Below, piece by piece: positions 9,691 through 19,662 of a DNA stretch of 64,000 bases. Location of the stretch: positions 1-64,000 of the forward strand of contig JBJLFR010000024.1 in the NCBI GenBank assembly GCA_045565285.1, written 5' to 3'. Source of the stretch: CACIIZ01 sp045565285 (GTDB taxonomy: Bacteria > Pseudomonadota > Alphaproteobacteria > Rhodobacterales > Rhodobacteraceae). The translations under genes were made by a program, and so were the position numbers. A model generated the notes under the pieces. It saw only the letters and a list, made by a program, of their open reading frames with translations, was not told the DNA's origin and made no database searches. Each line of letters opens with the position of its first letter. The first letter of the stretch is position 1.

Positions 9691-11199
9691 TTATTCTATA
9701 TTTTCCACGAAATTAGATACTAACAAACCTACAGAATTGGACGTAATTTCTAAAATTGGAAAGGGTAAAATTCCTAAAAGCAAAGTTAAAACTACCAAAG
9801 GTATAAAGAAAAGTTTTTCTCGACCATCTAAATCTGTTATTTTTAATAGATTATTATTAGTAATTTTTCCAAATATAATACTACGAGAAAGCCATAAAGC
9901 ATAACAAGCTGATAATACTATACCTATACTAGCAATTATGGTTAAAAATTTATTTTCTTGAAAGGCACCTAGTAATACTAGAAATTCACCCACAAAACCA
10001 CTTGTTCCAGGAAGGCCTATATTTGCCATTGTGAAAAAAATAAAAATCAAAGCATAATTTGGCATTCGTAAAACTAAACCACCATAGAAGTGAATATCTC
10101 TAGTATGCATACGATCATAAATCACACCTACTAGTAAAAATAAAGCTGCTGAAATTATACCATGACTTATCATTTGAAAAATCGCTCCGTCGATTCCTTG
10201 TTGGTTCATAGAAAATATACCCAAAGTAACAAAACCCATATGTGCAACGGAGGAATAAGCAATTAATTTTTTTATATCAGTTTGCACCAAAGCAACTAAA
10301 GAAGTATAAAGAATAGCTATAACTGAAATTATGAATATAAAGTTTTGAAAAATAACACTAGCATCAGGAAACATTGGAAGGCTAAATCTTAAGAATCCAT
10401 ATCCTCCCATTTTAAGTAAAATTGCTGCTAATACAACAGATCCTCCAGTTGGTGCTTGTACATGTGCATCTGGCAACCATGTATGAAATGGCCACATTGG
10501 TAATTTAACTGCAAATGATGCAAAAAATGCCATCCAAAGTACAGATTGCATTCCACCTACAATATTATAACCAAATAATTCGAGACCAGAATTATCAAAA
10601 TCAAATGACATTAAAGTAGGAATGTCAGTAGTTCCTGATTCAGCCCACATATAAATTATGGCTAATAACATTAATATAGAACCTAACAAAGTATATAAAA
10701 AAAACTTAAAAGCTGCATAAACCCTATTATTACCACCCCATATTCCAATAATTAAAAACATGGGAATTAGACCAGATTCAAAAAATAAATAAAATAAAAC
10801 CAGATCTAAAGAGCAGAAAACACCTAGTATTAGTGTCTCTAGCAATAAGAAACAGATCATATATTCTTTTACTTTATTTTCAATTTTCCAACTTGATACT
10901 ATAACTATTGGCATTGTTACAGTAGTTAATAATATTAATGGTAAAGATATCCCGTCAATGCCTACTTTATAAGTTAGCCCCATAAGCCACTGATATTCTT
11001 CCACTAGCTGAAAACCAGATTCGTGAGATTTAAAATTATAAATGATAAAAAGACTAAAAATGAATGTTGCAATAGTAGATACTAAAGCAAGTAACTTTGC
11101 ATTATTATTAGATTCATAATTTTCTGCTCTTAGGAATACACCCAAAATAATAGCACCAAAACTGGGAAAAAAAATAACTAATGAAAGTAAATAATCCAC
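9691..11199 (-). CDS. nuoM: NADH-quinone oxidoreductase subunit M
   Basis: NuoM is a proton-pumping antiporter-like subunit of complex I. The 502 residues form about 14 membrane helices and contain FYLFFESGLIPMFLIIG (conserved Glu), KLPMWPFHTWLPDAHV and KKLIAYSSVAHMGF, all diagnostic of NuoM. It sits between nuoL (2 bp gap) and nuoN (10 bp gap) on the minus strand. Confidence 0.96.
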   Translation of the reverse strand: MDYLLSLVIFFPSFGAIILGVFLRAENYESNNNAKLLALVSTIATFIFSLFIIYNFKSHESGFQLVEEYQWLMGLTYKVGIDGISLPLILLTTVTMPIVIVSSWKIENKVKEYMICFLLLETLILGVFCSLDLVLFYLFFESGLIPMFLIIGIWGGNNRVYAAFKFFLYTLLGSILMLLAIIYMWAESGTTDIPTLMSFDFDNSGLELFGYNIVGGMQSVLWMAFFASFAVKLPMWPFHTWLPDAHVQAPTGGSVVLAAILLKMGGYGFLRFSLPMFPDASVIFQNFIFIISVIAILYTSLVALVQTDIKKLIAYSSVAHMGFVTLGIFSMNQQGIDGAIFQMISHGIISAALFLLVGVIYDRMHTRDIHFYGGLVLRMPNYALIFIFFTMANIGLPGTSGFVGEFLVLLGAFQENKFLTIIASIGIVLSACYALWLSRSIIFGKITNNNLLKITDLDGREKLFFIPLVVLTLLLGILPFPILEITSNSVGLLVSNFVENIE

Positions 11200-11201
11200 T
11201 T

Positions 11202-13187
11202 TTACCCCCCTATACTAACTAAAAAATAAGTTAATATAGACACCAAACCAATAAATATTGCGAAAGCATAATGATAAATAAAACCAGTTTGAATTCGACC
11301 AACAAATTTAGTTAAAGTAGGAATAAAAATTAAAGAAATAAAGTTAATGAAACCATCTATTATTTTTTCATCACCTATTTTCCAAAAAATATGCCCTAAC
11401 CATCTAGAAGATTTGACAAATATGGCATTATAAATTTCATCAAAGTACCATTTGTTTAACAAAAAATTATATAAAATATTTTGATTTTTTGAAAAAACTT
11501 GGGGTAAATTTGGTTTGTGAATATAGAAAATAAACGCTAAAAATAATCCAACAATCATTGACAAGAAAGGTGTAAGCTTTGCCCAAACAGGTATATAGTG
11601 CAAATCAGATAATATTGTATTAGTAGGCAAAACATAAATAGATTGTGAAAAGAAATATTCAGCTTTTTTACCAAGAAAAAAGTCATAAAAAATAACACCT
11701 ACAAAAATAGAACAAATTGAAAGAATAATTAATGTAATATTTATAGATTTTGAGTTTTCTTCTGCATTATCAAAATATTTTCTTTTCCCTCTATATTCCC
11801 CAAAAAATGTTAAAATAATTAAACGCCAACTATATAATGATGTTAAAAAAGCAGAGAATATGATGAATAAAAAATAAACAAAGGTATTATGATTATTAGA
11901 AGCATAAATTCCTTCAATTATTGAATCTTTAGACACGAAACCTGAAAATCCTAATGGTAAATTAAACAAATCATAGCTTAAAGGTATTCCAACACCCGTT
12001 ATCGCAAAAGTACCTATCATCATTGAATAAAAAGTAATAGGTAACTTTCTCCTAAGTCCACCATAAGTTCTTATATCTTGCTGGTGATGCATAGAATGGA
12101 TTATTGATCCTGCGCATAAAAACAAAAGTGCCTTAAAAAAAGCATGAGTAAACAAATGAAACATAGCTGCTTGATATAACCCAATACCAGCTGCAGAAAA
12201 CATAAAACCAAGCTGTGAACATGTAGAGTAAGCAATTATTTTTTTAACATCGTTTTGAACCAAAGCTACTGTTCCAGCAAAAAAAGCAGTTAGTACTCCA
12301 ACTAAAACTATTAAATTGGAAGCTAATGATGTAAATTCAATTGCTGGAGATAGTCTACATAACAAAAAAACACCTGCAGTAACCATAGTTGCTGCATGAA
12401 TTAAAGCAGATACAGGAGTTGGCCCCTCCATTGCATCAGGTAACCAGGTATGAAGAAAGAATTGTGCTGATTTACCCATAGCGCCTAAAAAGAATAAAAT
12501 TACTATAAATTCTAATGCATTAAATTTAAAGAAAAGAACTTCTATAGTTTTATCAGCAATATCGGGAGCCATCACAAATAAATCATCAAAATCAAGAGAC
12601 CTCACATAATAAAAAGTACAAAAAATTGCTAGGGCTAACCCAATATCCCCTATTCTATTAACAATGAATGCTTTTATAGCAGCTATATTTGCTGTGGATT
12701 TTTTATAATAGAAACCTATCAATAAATATGAAGCTAATCCCACACCCTCCCAACCAAAAAACAATTGAACAAAATTATTTGAAGTAACCAACATAAGCAT
12801 CGCGAATGTAAAAAGAGATAAATAAGAAAAAAACCTTGGTTTATACTTTTCAAAATCTTCCCAATTCGGATCATGACCCATATAACCAAAAGAATAAAGA
12901 TGAACAAAAGCAGAAATTGTGGTAATAACTACCAACATTATAGTGGTTAAACTGTCTAGCCTTACTTCCCAATTTACTACTAGAGAACCTGACTCCATCC
13001 ATTTAATTAAAATTATTTGTTCAACACTATTGAAATCTAATGAAAAGAAAGTTATCCAAGAACCTAGGCAAGACAGAAATATTAAAAAAGTTGTTAGGCT
13101 AAGAACAACATTCTCATTAAATCTTCTATAAAAAAAACCTGAAAAAACAGATCCTAATAAAGGTGCAAATATTATTAATTGTAGCAT
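11202..13187 (-). CDS. nuoL: NADH-quinone oxidoreductase subunit L
   Basis: NuoL is the distal proton-pumping subunit of complex I and carries the long lateral helix. The 661-residue protein has FFGWEGVGLASYLLIGFYY, GKSAQFFLHTWLPDAMEGPTP (within it the conserved Lys and LPDAMEGPTPVSALIHAAT) and KKIIAYSTCSQLGFM, followed by the long C-terminal membrane region. Length and motifs match family norms. It follows nuoK by 5 bp and precedes nuoM by 2 bp. Confidence 0.96.
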   Translation of the reverse strand: MLQLIIFAPLLGSVFSGFFYRRFNENVVLSLTTFLIFLSCLGSWITFFSLDFNSVEQIILIKWMESGSLVVNWEVRLDSLTTIMLVVITTISAFVHLYSFGYMGHDPNWEDFEKYKPRFFSYLSLFTFAMLMLVTSNNFVQLFFGWEGVGLASYLLIGFYYKKSTANIAAIKAFIVNRIGDIGLALAIFCTFYYVRSLDFDDLFVMAPDIADKTIEVLFFKFNALEFIVILFFLGAMGKSAQFFLHTWLPDAMEGPTPVSALIHAATMVTAGVFLLCRLSPAIEFTSLASNLIVLVGVLTAFFAGTVALVQNDVKKIIAYSTCSQLGFMFSAAGIGLYQAAMFHLFTHAFFKALLFLCAGSIIHSMHHQQDIRTYGGLRRKLPITFYSMMIGTFAITGVGIPLSYDLFNLPLGFSGFVSKDSIIEGIYASNNHNTFVYFLFIIFSAFLTSLYSWRLIILTFFGEYRGKRKYFDNAEENSKSINITLIILSICSIFVGVIFYDFFLGKKAEYFFSQSIYVLPTNTILSDLHYIPVWAKLTPFLSMIVGLFLAFIFYIHKPNLPQVFSKNQNILYNFLLNKWYFDEIYNAIFVKSSRWLGHIFWKIGDEKIIDGFINFISLIFIPTLTKFVGRIQTGFIYHYAFAIFIGLVSILTYFLVSIGG

Positions 13188-13192
13188 AAAGT

Positions 13193-13498
13193 CTAGCCCT
13201 TCATTACATTAGCATCATCGACAGCTATCGACCCTTTATTCCTAAAGAAACAAACTAATATAGCTAAACCAATTGCAGCCTCAGCAGCTGCCACAGTCAA
13301 AACAAATAATGAAAAAATCTGTCCAGTTAAATCTCCTAAAAAATACGAGAAAGATACAAAATTTATATTTACAGCTAATAAAATTAATTCTATGGACATT
13401 AGAATTATAATAACGTTTTTTCTGTTTAGGAAAATTCCAAAAACTCCAATTAAAAATAATAATGAAGATAAAATTAAAAAATGTTGTAGCTCAATCAT
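13193..13498 (-). CDS. nuoK: NADH-quinone oxidoreductase subunit K
   Basis: NuoK (Nqo11/ND4L) is a small membrane subunit of complex I. The 101-residue protein has three helices and the two conserved buried glutamates, in IILMSIELILLAVN and in VAAAEAAIGLAILV. Its ATG overlaps the nuoJ stop by four bases. Confidence 0.96.
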   Translation of the reverse strand: MIELQHFLILSSLLFLIGVFGIFLNRKNVIIILMSIELILLAVNINFVSFSYFLGDLTGQIFSLFVLTVAAAEAAIGLAILVCFFRNKGSIAVDDANVMKG

Positions 13499-14103
13499 AA
13501 TCCTTGTCCTGGCTTAATATCTTTTAGTTCAATTGAACTTTCTGGATCTCTATAAATCTGAGCTAAAATGTCTTGTCTTTTTACGTCTTTTCTTCTTTGA
13601 TGTGTTAATACAATGGCTCCAATCATTGCAATTAATAGAACAATTCCAGCCAACTGAAAATATATTATAAAATCAGTGTATAAGACCAACCCCAACTGTT
13701 TGGTATTTTCAATTTTAGGGTCAATTGCTAAAATGTTATTTTCATTTAAAACTACTACTGGTACAAAATCATTAAAAATGAGACCCAATTCTACAAAAAG
13801 AACTAGTCCAACCAATATACCTAATGGTAAATATTTAGTTAATCTAGACTTAATTTCTTTAAAGTTTATGTTCAGCATCATAACTACAAACATAAAAAGT
13901 ACAGCTACGGCTCCTACATAAACAATCATCAAAATTAAAGCTAAAAATTCTGCACCCAAAAGAATAAAGAGTCCTGAAGCACCAAAAAAAGTTAATATAA
14001 GCCACAATACAGAATGAACAGGATTTCTTGATAAAACAACAAAGAGTGCAGAAAAAAGTGTAATACCTGCAAAAAAATAATATGCTAAAACTAATGACTG
14101 CAT
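13495..14103 (-). CDS. nuoJ: NADH-quinone oxidoreductase subunit J
   Basis: NuoJ (ND6) is a five-helix membrane subunit of complex I. The 202 residues include NPVHSVLWLILTFFGASGLF and the conserved YVGAVAVLFMFVVMML segment that forms part of the proton path, then a charged C-terminal tail outside the membrane. It overlaps nuoK by four bases and follows nuoI by 25 bp. Confidence 0.95.
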   Translation of the reverse strand: MQSLVLAYYFFAGITLFSALFVVLSRNPVHSVLWLILTFFGASGLFILLGAEFLALILMIVYVGAVAVLFMFVVMMLNINFKEIKSRLTKYLPLGILVGLVLFVELGLIFNDFVPVVVLNENNILAIDPKIENTKQLGLVLYTDFIIYFQLAGIVLLIAMIGAIVLTHQRRKDVKRQDILAQIYRDPESSIELKDIKPGQGL

Positions 14104-14128
14104 TAAAAATCCTTGTCTACTCCATAAA

Positions 14129-14626
14129 CTATCTAAAACTTTTATCTAGTTTTATATTTTCAGCTATTAAATGTTCCCACTTTCTACCATTTTCCATTAA
14201 TTTTTCTTTATTATAAAATAATTCTTCTCTGGTTTCAGTTGCATATTCAAAATTAGGTCCTTCAACTATTGCATCTACTGGACAAGCCTCTTGACAAAAG
14301 CCACAATAAATACATTTCGTCATATCAATATCATATCTTGTTGTTCTTCTACTTCCATCAGCTTCTCTTGGTCCAGCATCTATAGTTATTGCTTGGGCTG
14401 GACAAATTGCTTCACACAACTTACATGCAATACATCTCTCCTCACCATTTGGGTAGCATCTTAAGGCGTGCTCACCACGAAATCTTGAAGAGATTGGTCC
14501 TTTCTCATATGGATAGTTAAGGGTAGCTTTAGGTCTAAAAAAATATTTCATACCTAATTTAAACCCTTTTATAAAATCTCTAAGTAGGAAATAATTTATA
14601 GCTCTTCGCCAATCAATTTTATTCAT
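14129..14626 (-). CDS. nuoI: NADH-quinone oxidoreductase subunit I
   Basis: NuoI carries iron-sulfur clusters N6a and N6b in the peripheral arm of complex I. Two 4Fe-4S motifs are visible in the 165-residue protein: CIACKLCEAICP (about 64-75) and CIYCGFCQEACP (about 103-114). The N-terminal amphipathic segment GFKLGMKYFF is typical. It lies 15 bp after nuoH. Confidence 0.96.
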   Translation of the reverse strand: MNKIDWRRAINYFLLRDFIKGFKLGMKYFFRPKATLNYPYEKGPISSRFRGEHALRCYPNGEERCIACKLCEAICPAQAITIDAGPREADGSRRTTRYDIDMTKCIYCGFCQEACPVDAIVEGPNFEYATETREELFYNKEKLMENGRKWEHLIAENIKLDKSFR

Positions 14627-14641
14627 AAAATCTCCTTAATA

Positions 14642-15655
14642 TTACCACCTTGCATACCCAGAAACGTCAAGTTGAGCAAGAGTAGCTACAACTACAACCC
14701 AAGCTAGTGACATAGGAAGAAAGACCTTCCACCCAAGTCTCATTAATTGATCGTATCTAAATCTTGGGACTATAGCTTTGACCATAGAAAACATAAAAAA
14801 TATAATTAAAATTTTAAAAATAAGCCAAAAAATGCCATCTGGTATTACTGGAATTGGTGACAACCAACCTCCAAAAAAAAGTATTGATATAAGAGCACAC
14901 ATCAATACTACTGTCATTAATTCACCTATCATAAACAGAAGAAATGGTGTAGAGGAATATTCGACTTGAAAACCAGCAACTAATTCAGCCTCTGCTTCAG
15001 GTAGATCAAACGGTGGTCTATTAGTTTCAGCTAATGCAGAAATAAAGAATAAAATCACCATGGGAAAATGAGGTAGCCAGTACCAACTTAAAATACCATA
15101 ACCACCATCTTGTGCTAAGACAATTTTAGATAAGTTTAAAGAACCTGTTGAAATAAGAATACCTATAATAATAAATCCTATTGAAACTTCATATGAAATC
15201 ATCTGAGCTGCAGATCGTAGACTTCCAAGAAAAGGATACTTAGAATTAGAAGCCCACCCTCCCATAATAACTCCATAAACTTCTAAACCAGCAACTGCAA
15301 ATATAAATAATATTCCTATATTTATATCGGTAAGAACCCACCCACTATTAAAAGGAATCACAGACCAAGCTATCAAAGATAAGACGAATGTAATAAGAGG
15401 AGCCAATAAGAAAACTATCTTGTCTGAACCAGCAGGTATTACAATTTCCTTAAATATATATTTTAAAAAATCCGCAAATGACTGAAAAAGACCAAAAACA
15501 CCAACGACATTAGGTCCTTTGCGCATTTGTACAGCTGCCCAGATTTTTCTATCTGCATACATTAGGAAAGCTAAACTTAATAAAACAACTACTGTTATTA
15601 ATAAACACTGACCAGTAATTAAAAGTATCAGACCAAAACCTTGAGAAAAATCCAT
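14642..15655 (-). CDS. nuoH: NADH-quinone oxidoreductase subunit H
   Basis: NuoH (ND1) forms the quinone-binding entry of complex I with NuoB and NuoD. The 337 residues form about eight membrane helices and contain RKIWAAVQMRKGPNVVG, the acidic loop AETNRPPFDLPEAEAELVAG and the C-terminal RFRYDQLMRLGWK motif. It follows nuoG by one base. Confidence 0.96.
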   Translation of the reverse strand: MDFSQGFGLILLITGQCLLITVVVLLSLAFLMYADRKIWAAVQMRKGPNVVGVFGLFQSFADFLKYIFKEIVIPAGSDKIVFLLAPLITFVLSLIAWSVIPFNSGWVLTDINIGILFIFAVAGLEVYGVIMGGWASNSKYPFLGSLRSAAQMISYEVSIGFIIIGILISTGSLNLSKIVLAQDGGYGILSWYWLPHFPMVILFFISALAETNRPPFDLPEAEAELVAGFQVEYSSTPFLLFMIGELMTVVLMCALISILFFGGWLSPIPVIPDGIFWLIFKILIIFFMFSMVKAIVPRFRYDQLMRLGWKVFLPMSLAWVVVVATLAQLDVSGYARW

Positions 15656-15656
15656 A

Positions 15657-17687
15657 TTATCTCTTCACTTTTTCGTTTAATATTTGTTTCTGATTTTTTG
15701 ACAATGTAGCCATTATATCGCTAGATCTCGCTATTGGGTTTGTTAAATAATGATCGTTCCAAACATTCTTTAAATTGACTTGCAAACATTTTTTTGAATA
15801 TTTAGAAGACTTAACCCATGAATTATTTTTAACTTCATTTAAAGCAGCAAAATCAGGGTATTCTAGGAAAAGTTTTTTTCTTAGTTGATTTAAATTATTG
15901 TATTCTAGTGTGCAATTCAATTGTTCTGACAATGCTCTTATTATAGACCAATTTTCTCGAGCATTACCAATCTTTTCACATGCCTTTAGAGAAAGTTGAG
16001 ACCTACCCTCAGTATTGACGAAAATCCCTGATTCTTCTGAAAACGCGCATCCAGGAAGTATTACATCAGCTCTGTTAGCACCACGGTCACCATGGCTACC
16101 TTGATAAATAACAAATTTATCTTTCGGCAAGTCATGTTCGTCCATGCCAATATTTAAAATTATATCAGACCAATTCACTGTGGAGTTATAGTCTGAATCT
16201 GAAACAAAATTTAAATCCATTGCTCCAACTCTAGAGGCCGCCACATGAAGACTTATAAGTTCAGCATTCAAAGTTTCTTTAAACTTCTTTATAAATTCTA
16301 AAGCTTCATAACCATCCGTTCTACAAAAAATACCTTGCCCTAAAAGAACTAAGACTTTTTTATTTTTGTAAAATTTGTTATCACTTTTAATTATTTTGTT
16401 TAATTCGATTAGATTTGAACCAAGATGATTAAATCCATATGTCAAATGTGAGTATTCTCCTACTAGATTTACTTCTGTACCTTTTAACCATGCACTTCTA
16501 ATTCTAGCATTTAGGACTGGTGCTTCAATTCTTGGATTAGAACCAATAATAAATATAACTTCAGATTCATTAATTGCATTAATTGGAACTGTTCCTGCAT
16601 ATAAAGCTCTATCATTTGGAGGAATGCAGGTATTAAAAGTCCTACACTCAGTTCTTCCTCCTAAATTCCCCATCAACTCTTTTGCAGAAAATAAAGTTTC
16701 TAAATTTACTAGGTCACCAGCTATAGCAAGAATATTTGATGTTTTATTTACTTTCTTAACAATAACCTCAAATGCCTCATTCCAAGATGAAGCTTTCAGT
16801 CTTCCTTCTTCATTCCTAACATATGGAACATCTAGCCTTTGCTTACTTAACCCATCCCAAATGAATCTCGACTTATCTGATAACCATTCTTCATTTATTC
16901 CATCATGATTTCTGGGAGTTATACGCATAATTTTTTTTCCTTTTGAATCAATTCTAATATTTGATCCAAGAGCATCCATTACATCAATACAATTTGTTTT
17001 GGTTAACTCCCAAGGTCTAGCTGTAAATGCATATGGTTTTGAAGTAAGTGCTCCAACAGGGCATAAATCAATAATATTTCCTTGTAATTCACTTTGTAAT
17101 GTTTTTCCCAAATATGATGTAATTTCACTATTTTCCCCTCTTCCTATTTGACCCATTTCTGGTATTCCTGCAACTTCTGTGACAAACCTGACACACCTAG
17201 TACAAGAGATACATCTAGTCATGTGTGTTTCGACCAAAGGGCCTAAATCAATGTCTAAAACAGCTCGTTTAGGTTCTATATATCTTGAAAAATCAACTCC
17301 ATATGCTAGTGCTTGATCTTGTAAATCACATTCGCCACCCTGATCACATATTGGGCAATCTAATGGATGATTAATCAATAAAAATTCCATAACTCCTTCA
17401 CGAGCTTTTTTCACCATTTTGGAGTTTGTTTTTATCACTGGAGGCTCGCCATTAGGTCCTGGTCTTAAGTCTTTAACCTGAAGAGCACAAGAGGCCATTG
17501 GTTTAGGGGGGCCTCCTACAACTTCAACAAGGCACATTCTACAATTACCAGCTATAGATAATCTTTCATGGTAACAAAATCTTGGTATTTCTTTATTTAT
17601 ATATTCACATGCCTGAAGAATTGTCATCGCAGGGTTTACACCAATTTCTTGATCATCTATTATGATTTTTCTTATATTATTTTCCAT
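15657..17687 (-). CDS. nuoG: NADH-quinone oxidoreductase subunit G
   Basis: NuoG is the large iron-sulfur subunit of the peripheral arm. In order the 676-residue protein has an N-terminal 2Fe-2S domain (CYHERLSIAGNCRMC), the His-Cys3 cluster region HPLDCPICDQGGECDLQD, a 4Fe-4S motif CISCTRC, then a molybdopterin-oxidoreductase-like domain that does not bind a cofactor in this family. Two bases separate it from nuoF upstream. Length is normal for alphaproteobacterial NuoG. Confidence 0.96.
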   Translation of the reverse strand: MENNIRKIIIDDQEIGVNPAMTILQACEYINKEIPRFCYHERLSIAGNCRMCLVEVVGGPPKPMASCALQVKDLRPGPNGEPPVIKTNSKMVKKAREGVMEFLLINHPLDCPICDQGGECDLQDQALAYGVDFSRYIEPKRAVLDIDLGPLVETHMTRCISCTRCVRFVTEVAGIPEMGQIGRGENSEITSYLGKTLQSELQGNIIDLCPVGALTSKPYAFTARPWELTKTNCIDVMDALGSNIRIDSKGKKIMRITPRNHDGINEEWLSDKSRFIWDGLSKQRLDVPYVRNEEGRLKASSWNEAFEVIVKKVNKTSNILAIAGDLVNLETLFSAKELMGNLGGRTECRTFNTCIPPNDRALYAGTVPINAINESEVIFIIGSNPRIEAPVLNARIRSAWLKGTEVNLVGEYSHLTYGFNHLGSNLIELNKIIKSDNKFYKNKKVLVLLGQGIFCRTDGYEALEFIKKFKETLNAELISLHVAASRVGAMDLNFVSDSDYNSTVNWSDIILNIGMDEHDLPKDKFVIYQGSHGDRGANRADVILPGCAFSEESGIFVNTEGRSQLSLKACEKIGNARENWSIIRALSEQLNCTLEYNNLNQLRKKLFLEYPDFAALNEVKNNSWVKSSKYSKKCLQVNLKNVWNDHYLTNPIARSSDIMATLSKNQKQILNEKVKR

Positions 17688-17689
17688 TT

Positions 17690-18976
17690 TTACTCTGCTG
17701 CAATATTTTTACTAACTCTATTACGAATTCTATCCTCAATTTCATTTCTAAAATGCCTAAACAGACCTTGTATTGGCCATGCTGCGGCGTCACCTAACGC
17801 ACAAATTGTATGTCCTTCAACTTGTTTTGTAATCTCCAATAAGCTATCTATCTCTTCTAAATTAGCGTCTCCAGTGACAAGCCTTTCCATAACTCTCATC
17901 ATCCAACCAGTACCCTCTCTGCATGGAGTACACTGACCACAGCTTTCATGGTTATAAAATTTGGACAATCTCCAAATAGCTTTTACAATGTCTGTCTCAG
18001 AATTCATAACTATAACTGCACCAGTTCCTAATCCTGATTGATTTTCTTTAAGCCAATCAAAATCCATAATAGCATCATTACAAAGTTTAGCTGGTAATAA
18101 TGGAACTGAAGATCCACCAGGTATTATAGCTTTAAGATTTTTCCAATCACCTATTACACCTCCAGCGTATTTTTCAATAAGCTCTTTGAGTGGGATCGAC
18201 ATCTCCTCTTCAACCACACATGGTTTTTCAACATGACCAGACAAACAAAATAATTTAGTACCAGTATTATTTGTTCTACCAAATTTAGAAAACCAAGAAG
18301 AACCTTTTCTTAAGATTGTAGGTATAACAGCAATAGATTCAACATTATTAACAGTGGTAGGACAACCATATAAACCTGCCATTGCCGGAAAAGGTGGTTT
18401 CATCCTAGGCATTCCTTTCTTACCCTCTAAGCTTTCAAGAAGAGCTGTTTCTTCTCCACAGATATATGCACCTGCACCATGGTGAACATGAATATCAAAT
18501 TTCCAACCCGATTTAGCAGCGTTTTTCCCTAAAAGTCTTTTAGAATACGCTTCGTCAATTGCAATTTGAAGAGCTTCTCTTTCTCTAACATATTCTCCCC
18601 TTACGTATATATAGGCAACATGCGCTCCCATAGCAAAACCCGCTATCAAACAGCCTTCAATTAGAGTGTGCGGTTCATGTCTTAAAATTTCCCGATCTTT
18701 ACAAGTTCCAGGCTCAGATTCGTCAGCATTTATTACCAAGTAAGATGGTTTAGTTGGATTTGGTTTAGGCATGAAAGACCATTTTAAACCTGTTGGAAAA
18801 CCGGCTCCACCTCTTCCTCTTAAGCCAGATTTTTTCACCTCATCAATTATCCAAGAGGAACCATTTTTTATTAATTTGTCAGTATTATCCCAGTGACCTC
18901 TGGCAATTACAGCATCAATCCCCCTATCTTTAACCCCATACAAATTAGAAAATATTTTATCTTTTTCTTTAAGCAC
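17690..18976 (-). CDS. nuoF: NADH-quinone oxidoreductase subunit F
   Basis: NuoF binds NADH and FMN and starts electron flow in complex I. The 428 residues show the glycine-rich NADH site GRGGAGFPTGLKWSFM (about 53-68), the FMN site GAGAYICGEETALLESLEG and the N3 cluster motif CGQCTPCREG near residue 345. The start shares one base with the nuoE stop. Confidence 0.96.
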   Translation of the reverse strand: MLKEKDKIFSNLYGVKDRGIDAVIARGHWDNTDKLIKNGSSWIIDEVKKSGLRGRGGAGFPTGLKWSFMPKPNPTKPSYLVINADESEPGTCKDREILRHEPHTLIEGCLIAGFAMGAHVAYIYVRGEYVREREALQIAIDEAYSKRLLGKNAAKSGWKFDIHVHHGAGAYICGEETALLESLEGKKGMPRMKPPFPAMAGLYGCPTTVNNVESIAVIPTILRKGSSWFSKFGRTNNTGTKLFCLSGHVEKPCVVEEEMSIPLKELIEKYAGGVIGDWKNLKAIIPGGSSVPLLPAKLCNDAIMDFDWLKENQSGLGTGAVIVMNSETDIVKAIWRLSKFYNHESCGQCTPCREGTGWMMRVMERLVTGDANLEEIDSLLEITKQVEGHTICALGDAAAWPIQGLFRHFRNEIEDRIRNRVSKNIAAE

Positions 18977-19662
18977 TATTTAACCTTTCTACGAGAATCT
19001 TTTTTATCTTTTAACAGAGATGAAGTCTCTAAAAACAATTTAACTGACGCATTATTACTTTCCTCAATTTTCATTTTTGAAGATTGAAAAAACCCTTCAG
19101 GTTCAGAAGAAAATCTTTTTTTTCTACTTCCAGGTTCTGGATTTCCTTCAATTAAGTTATCTAATAGATCAGAGAAACTATCTTCTGATAAATCTTCATA
19201 ATAATCATTCCCAACTTGGACAACTGGTGAATTAGAACAAGCACCAATACATTCAACTTCTTCCCATGATAATTCATCATTTGAAGATATATCTTTTTGA
19301 TTTTTAGAGATCCTTCTTTTACATATTTCAATCAATTTTTCAGATCCCCTTAACATACAAGGAGTAGTACCACAAATTTGAATATGTGCCTTCTTACCTA
19401 CAGGAGATAAATGAAACATAAAATAGAAGCTAGCTACTTCATATACCCTGATAGGTGCCATTTCTAACATTTTAGCAATTACTTCTATAGCTGGTTTAGA
19501 AACCCAACCTTCCTGTTCTTGGGCTCTGAATAATAGTGGTATTACAGCACTTTGCTGACGATTCTTGGGATATTTTTTAATTTGCTTTTTTGCCCAAGAA
19601 AGGTTGTTTTTTGAAAATTCGAACACCATAGGTTGCTGTTTGTCAATACGTCTTAAAATCAT
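18976..19662 (-). CDS. nuoE: NADH-quinone oxidoreductase subunit E
   Basis: NuoE carries the 2Fe-2S cluster N1a. The thioredoxin-like domain shows CGTTPCMLRG and CIGACSNSP, giving the four ligand cysteines. At 228 residues it is longer than the usual 160-210. The extra part is a Ser/Lys-rich, low-complexity C-terminal tail of about 50 residues without a recognisable motif. It overlaps nuoD by four bases and nuoF by one. Confidence 0.95.
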   Translation of the reverse strand: MILRRIDKQQPMVFEFSKNNLSWAKKQIKKYPKNRQQSAVIPLLFRAQEQEGWVSKPAIEVIAKMLEMAPIRVYEVASFYFMFHLSPVGKKAHIQICGTTPCMLRGSEKLIEICKRRISKNQKDISSNDELSWEEVECIGACSNSPVVQVGNDYYEDLSEDSFSDLLDNLIEGNPEPGSRKKRFSSEPEGFFQSSKMKIEESNNASVKLFLETSSLLKDKKDSRRKVK

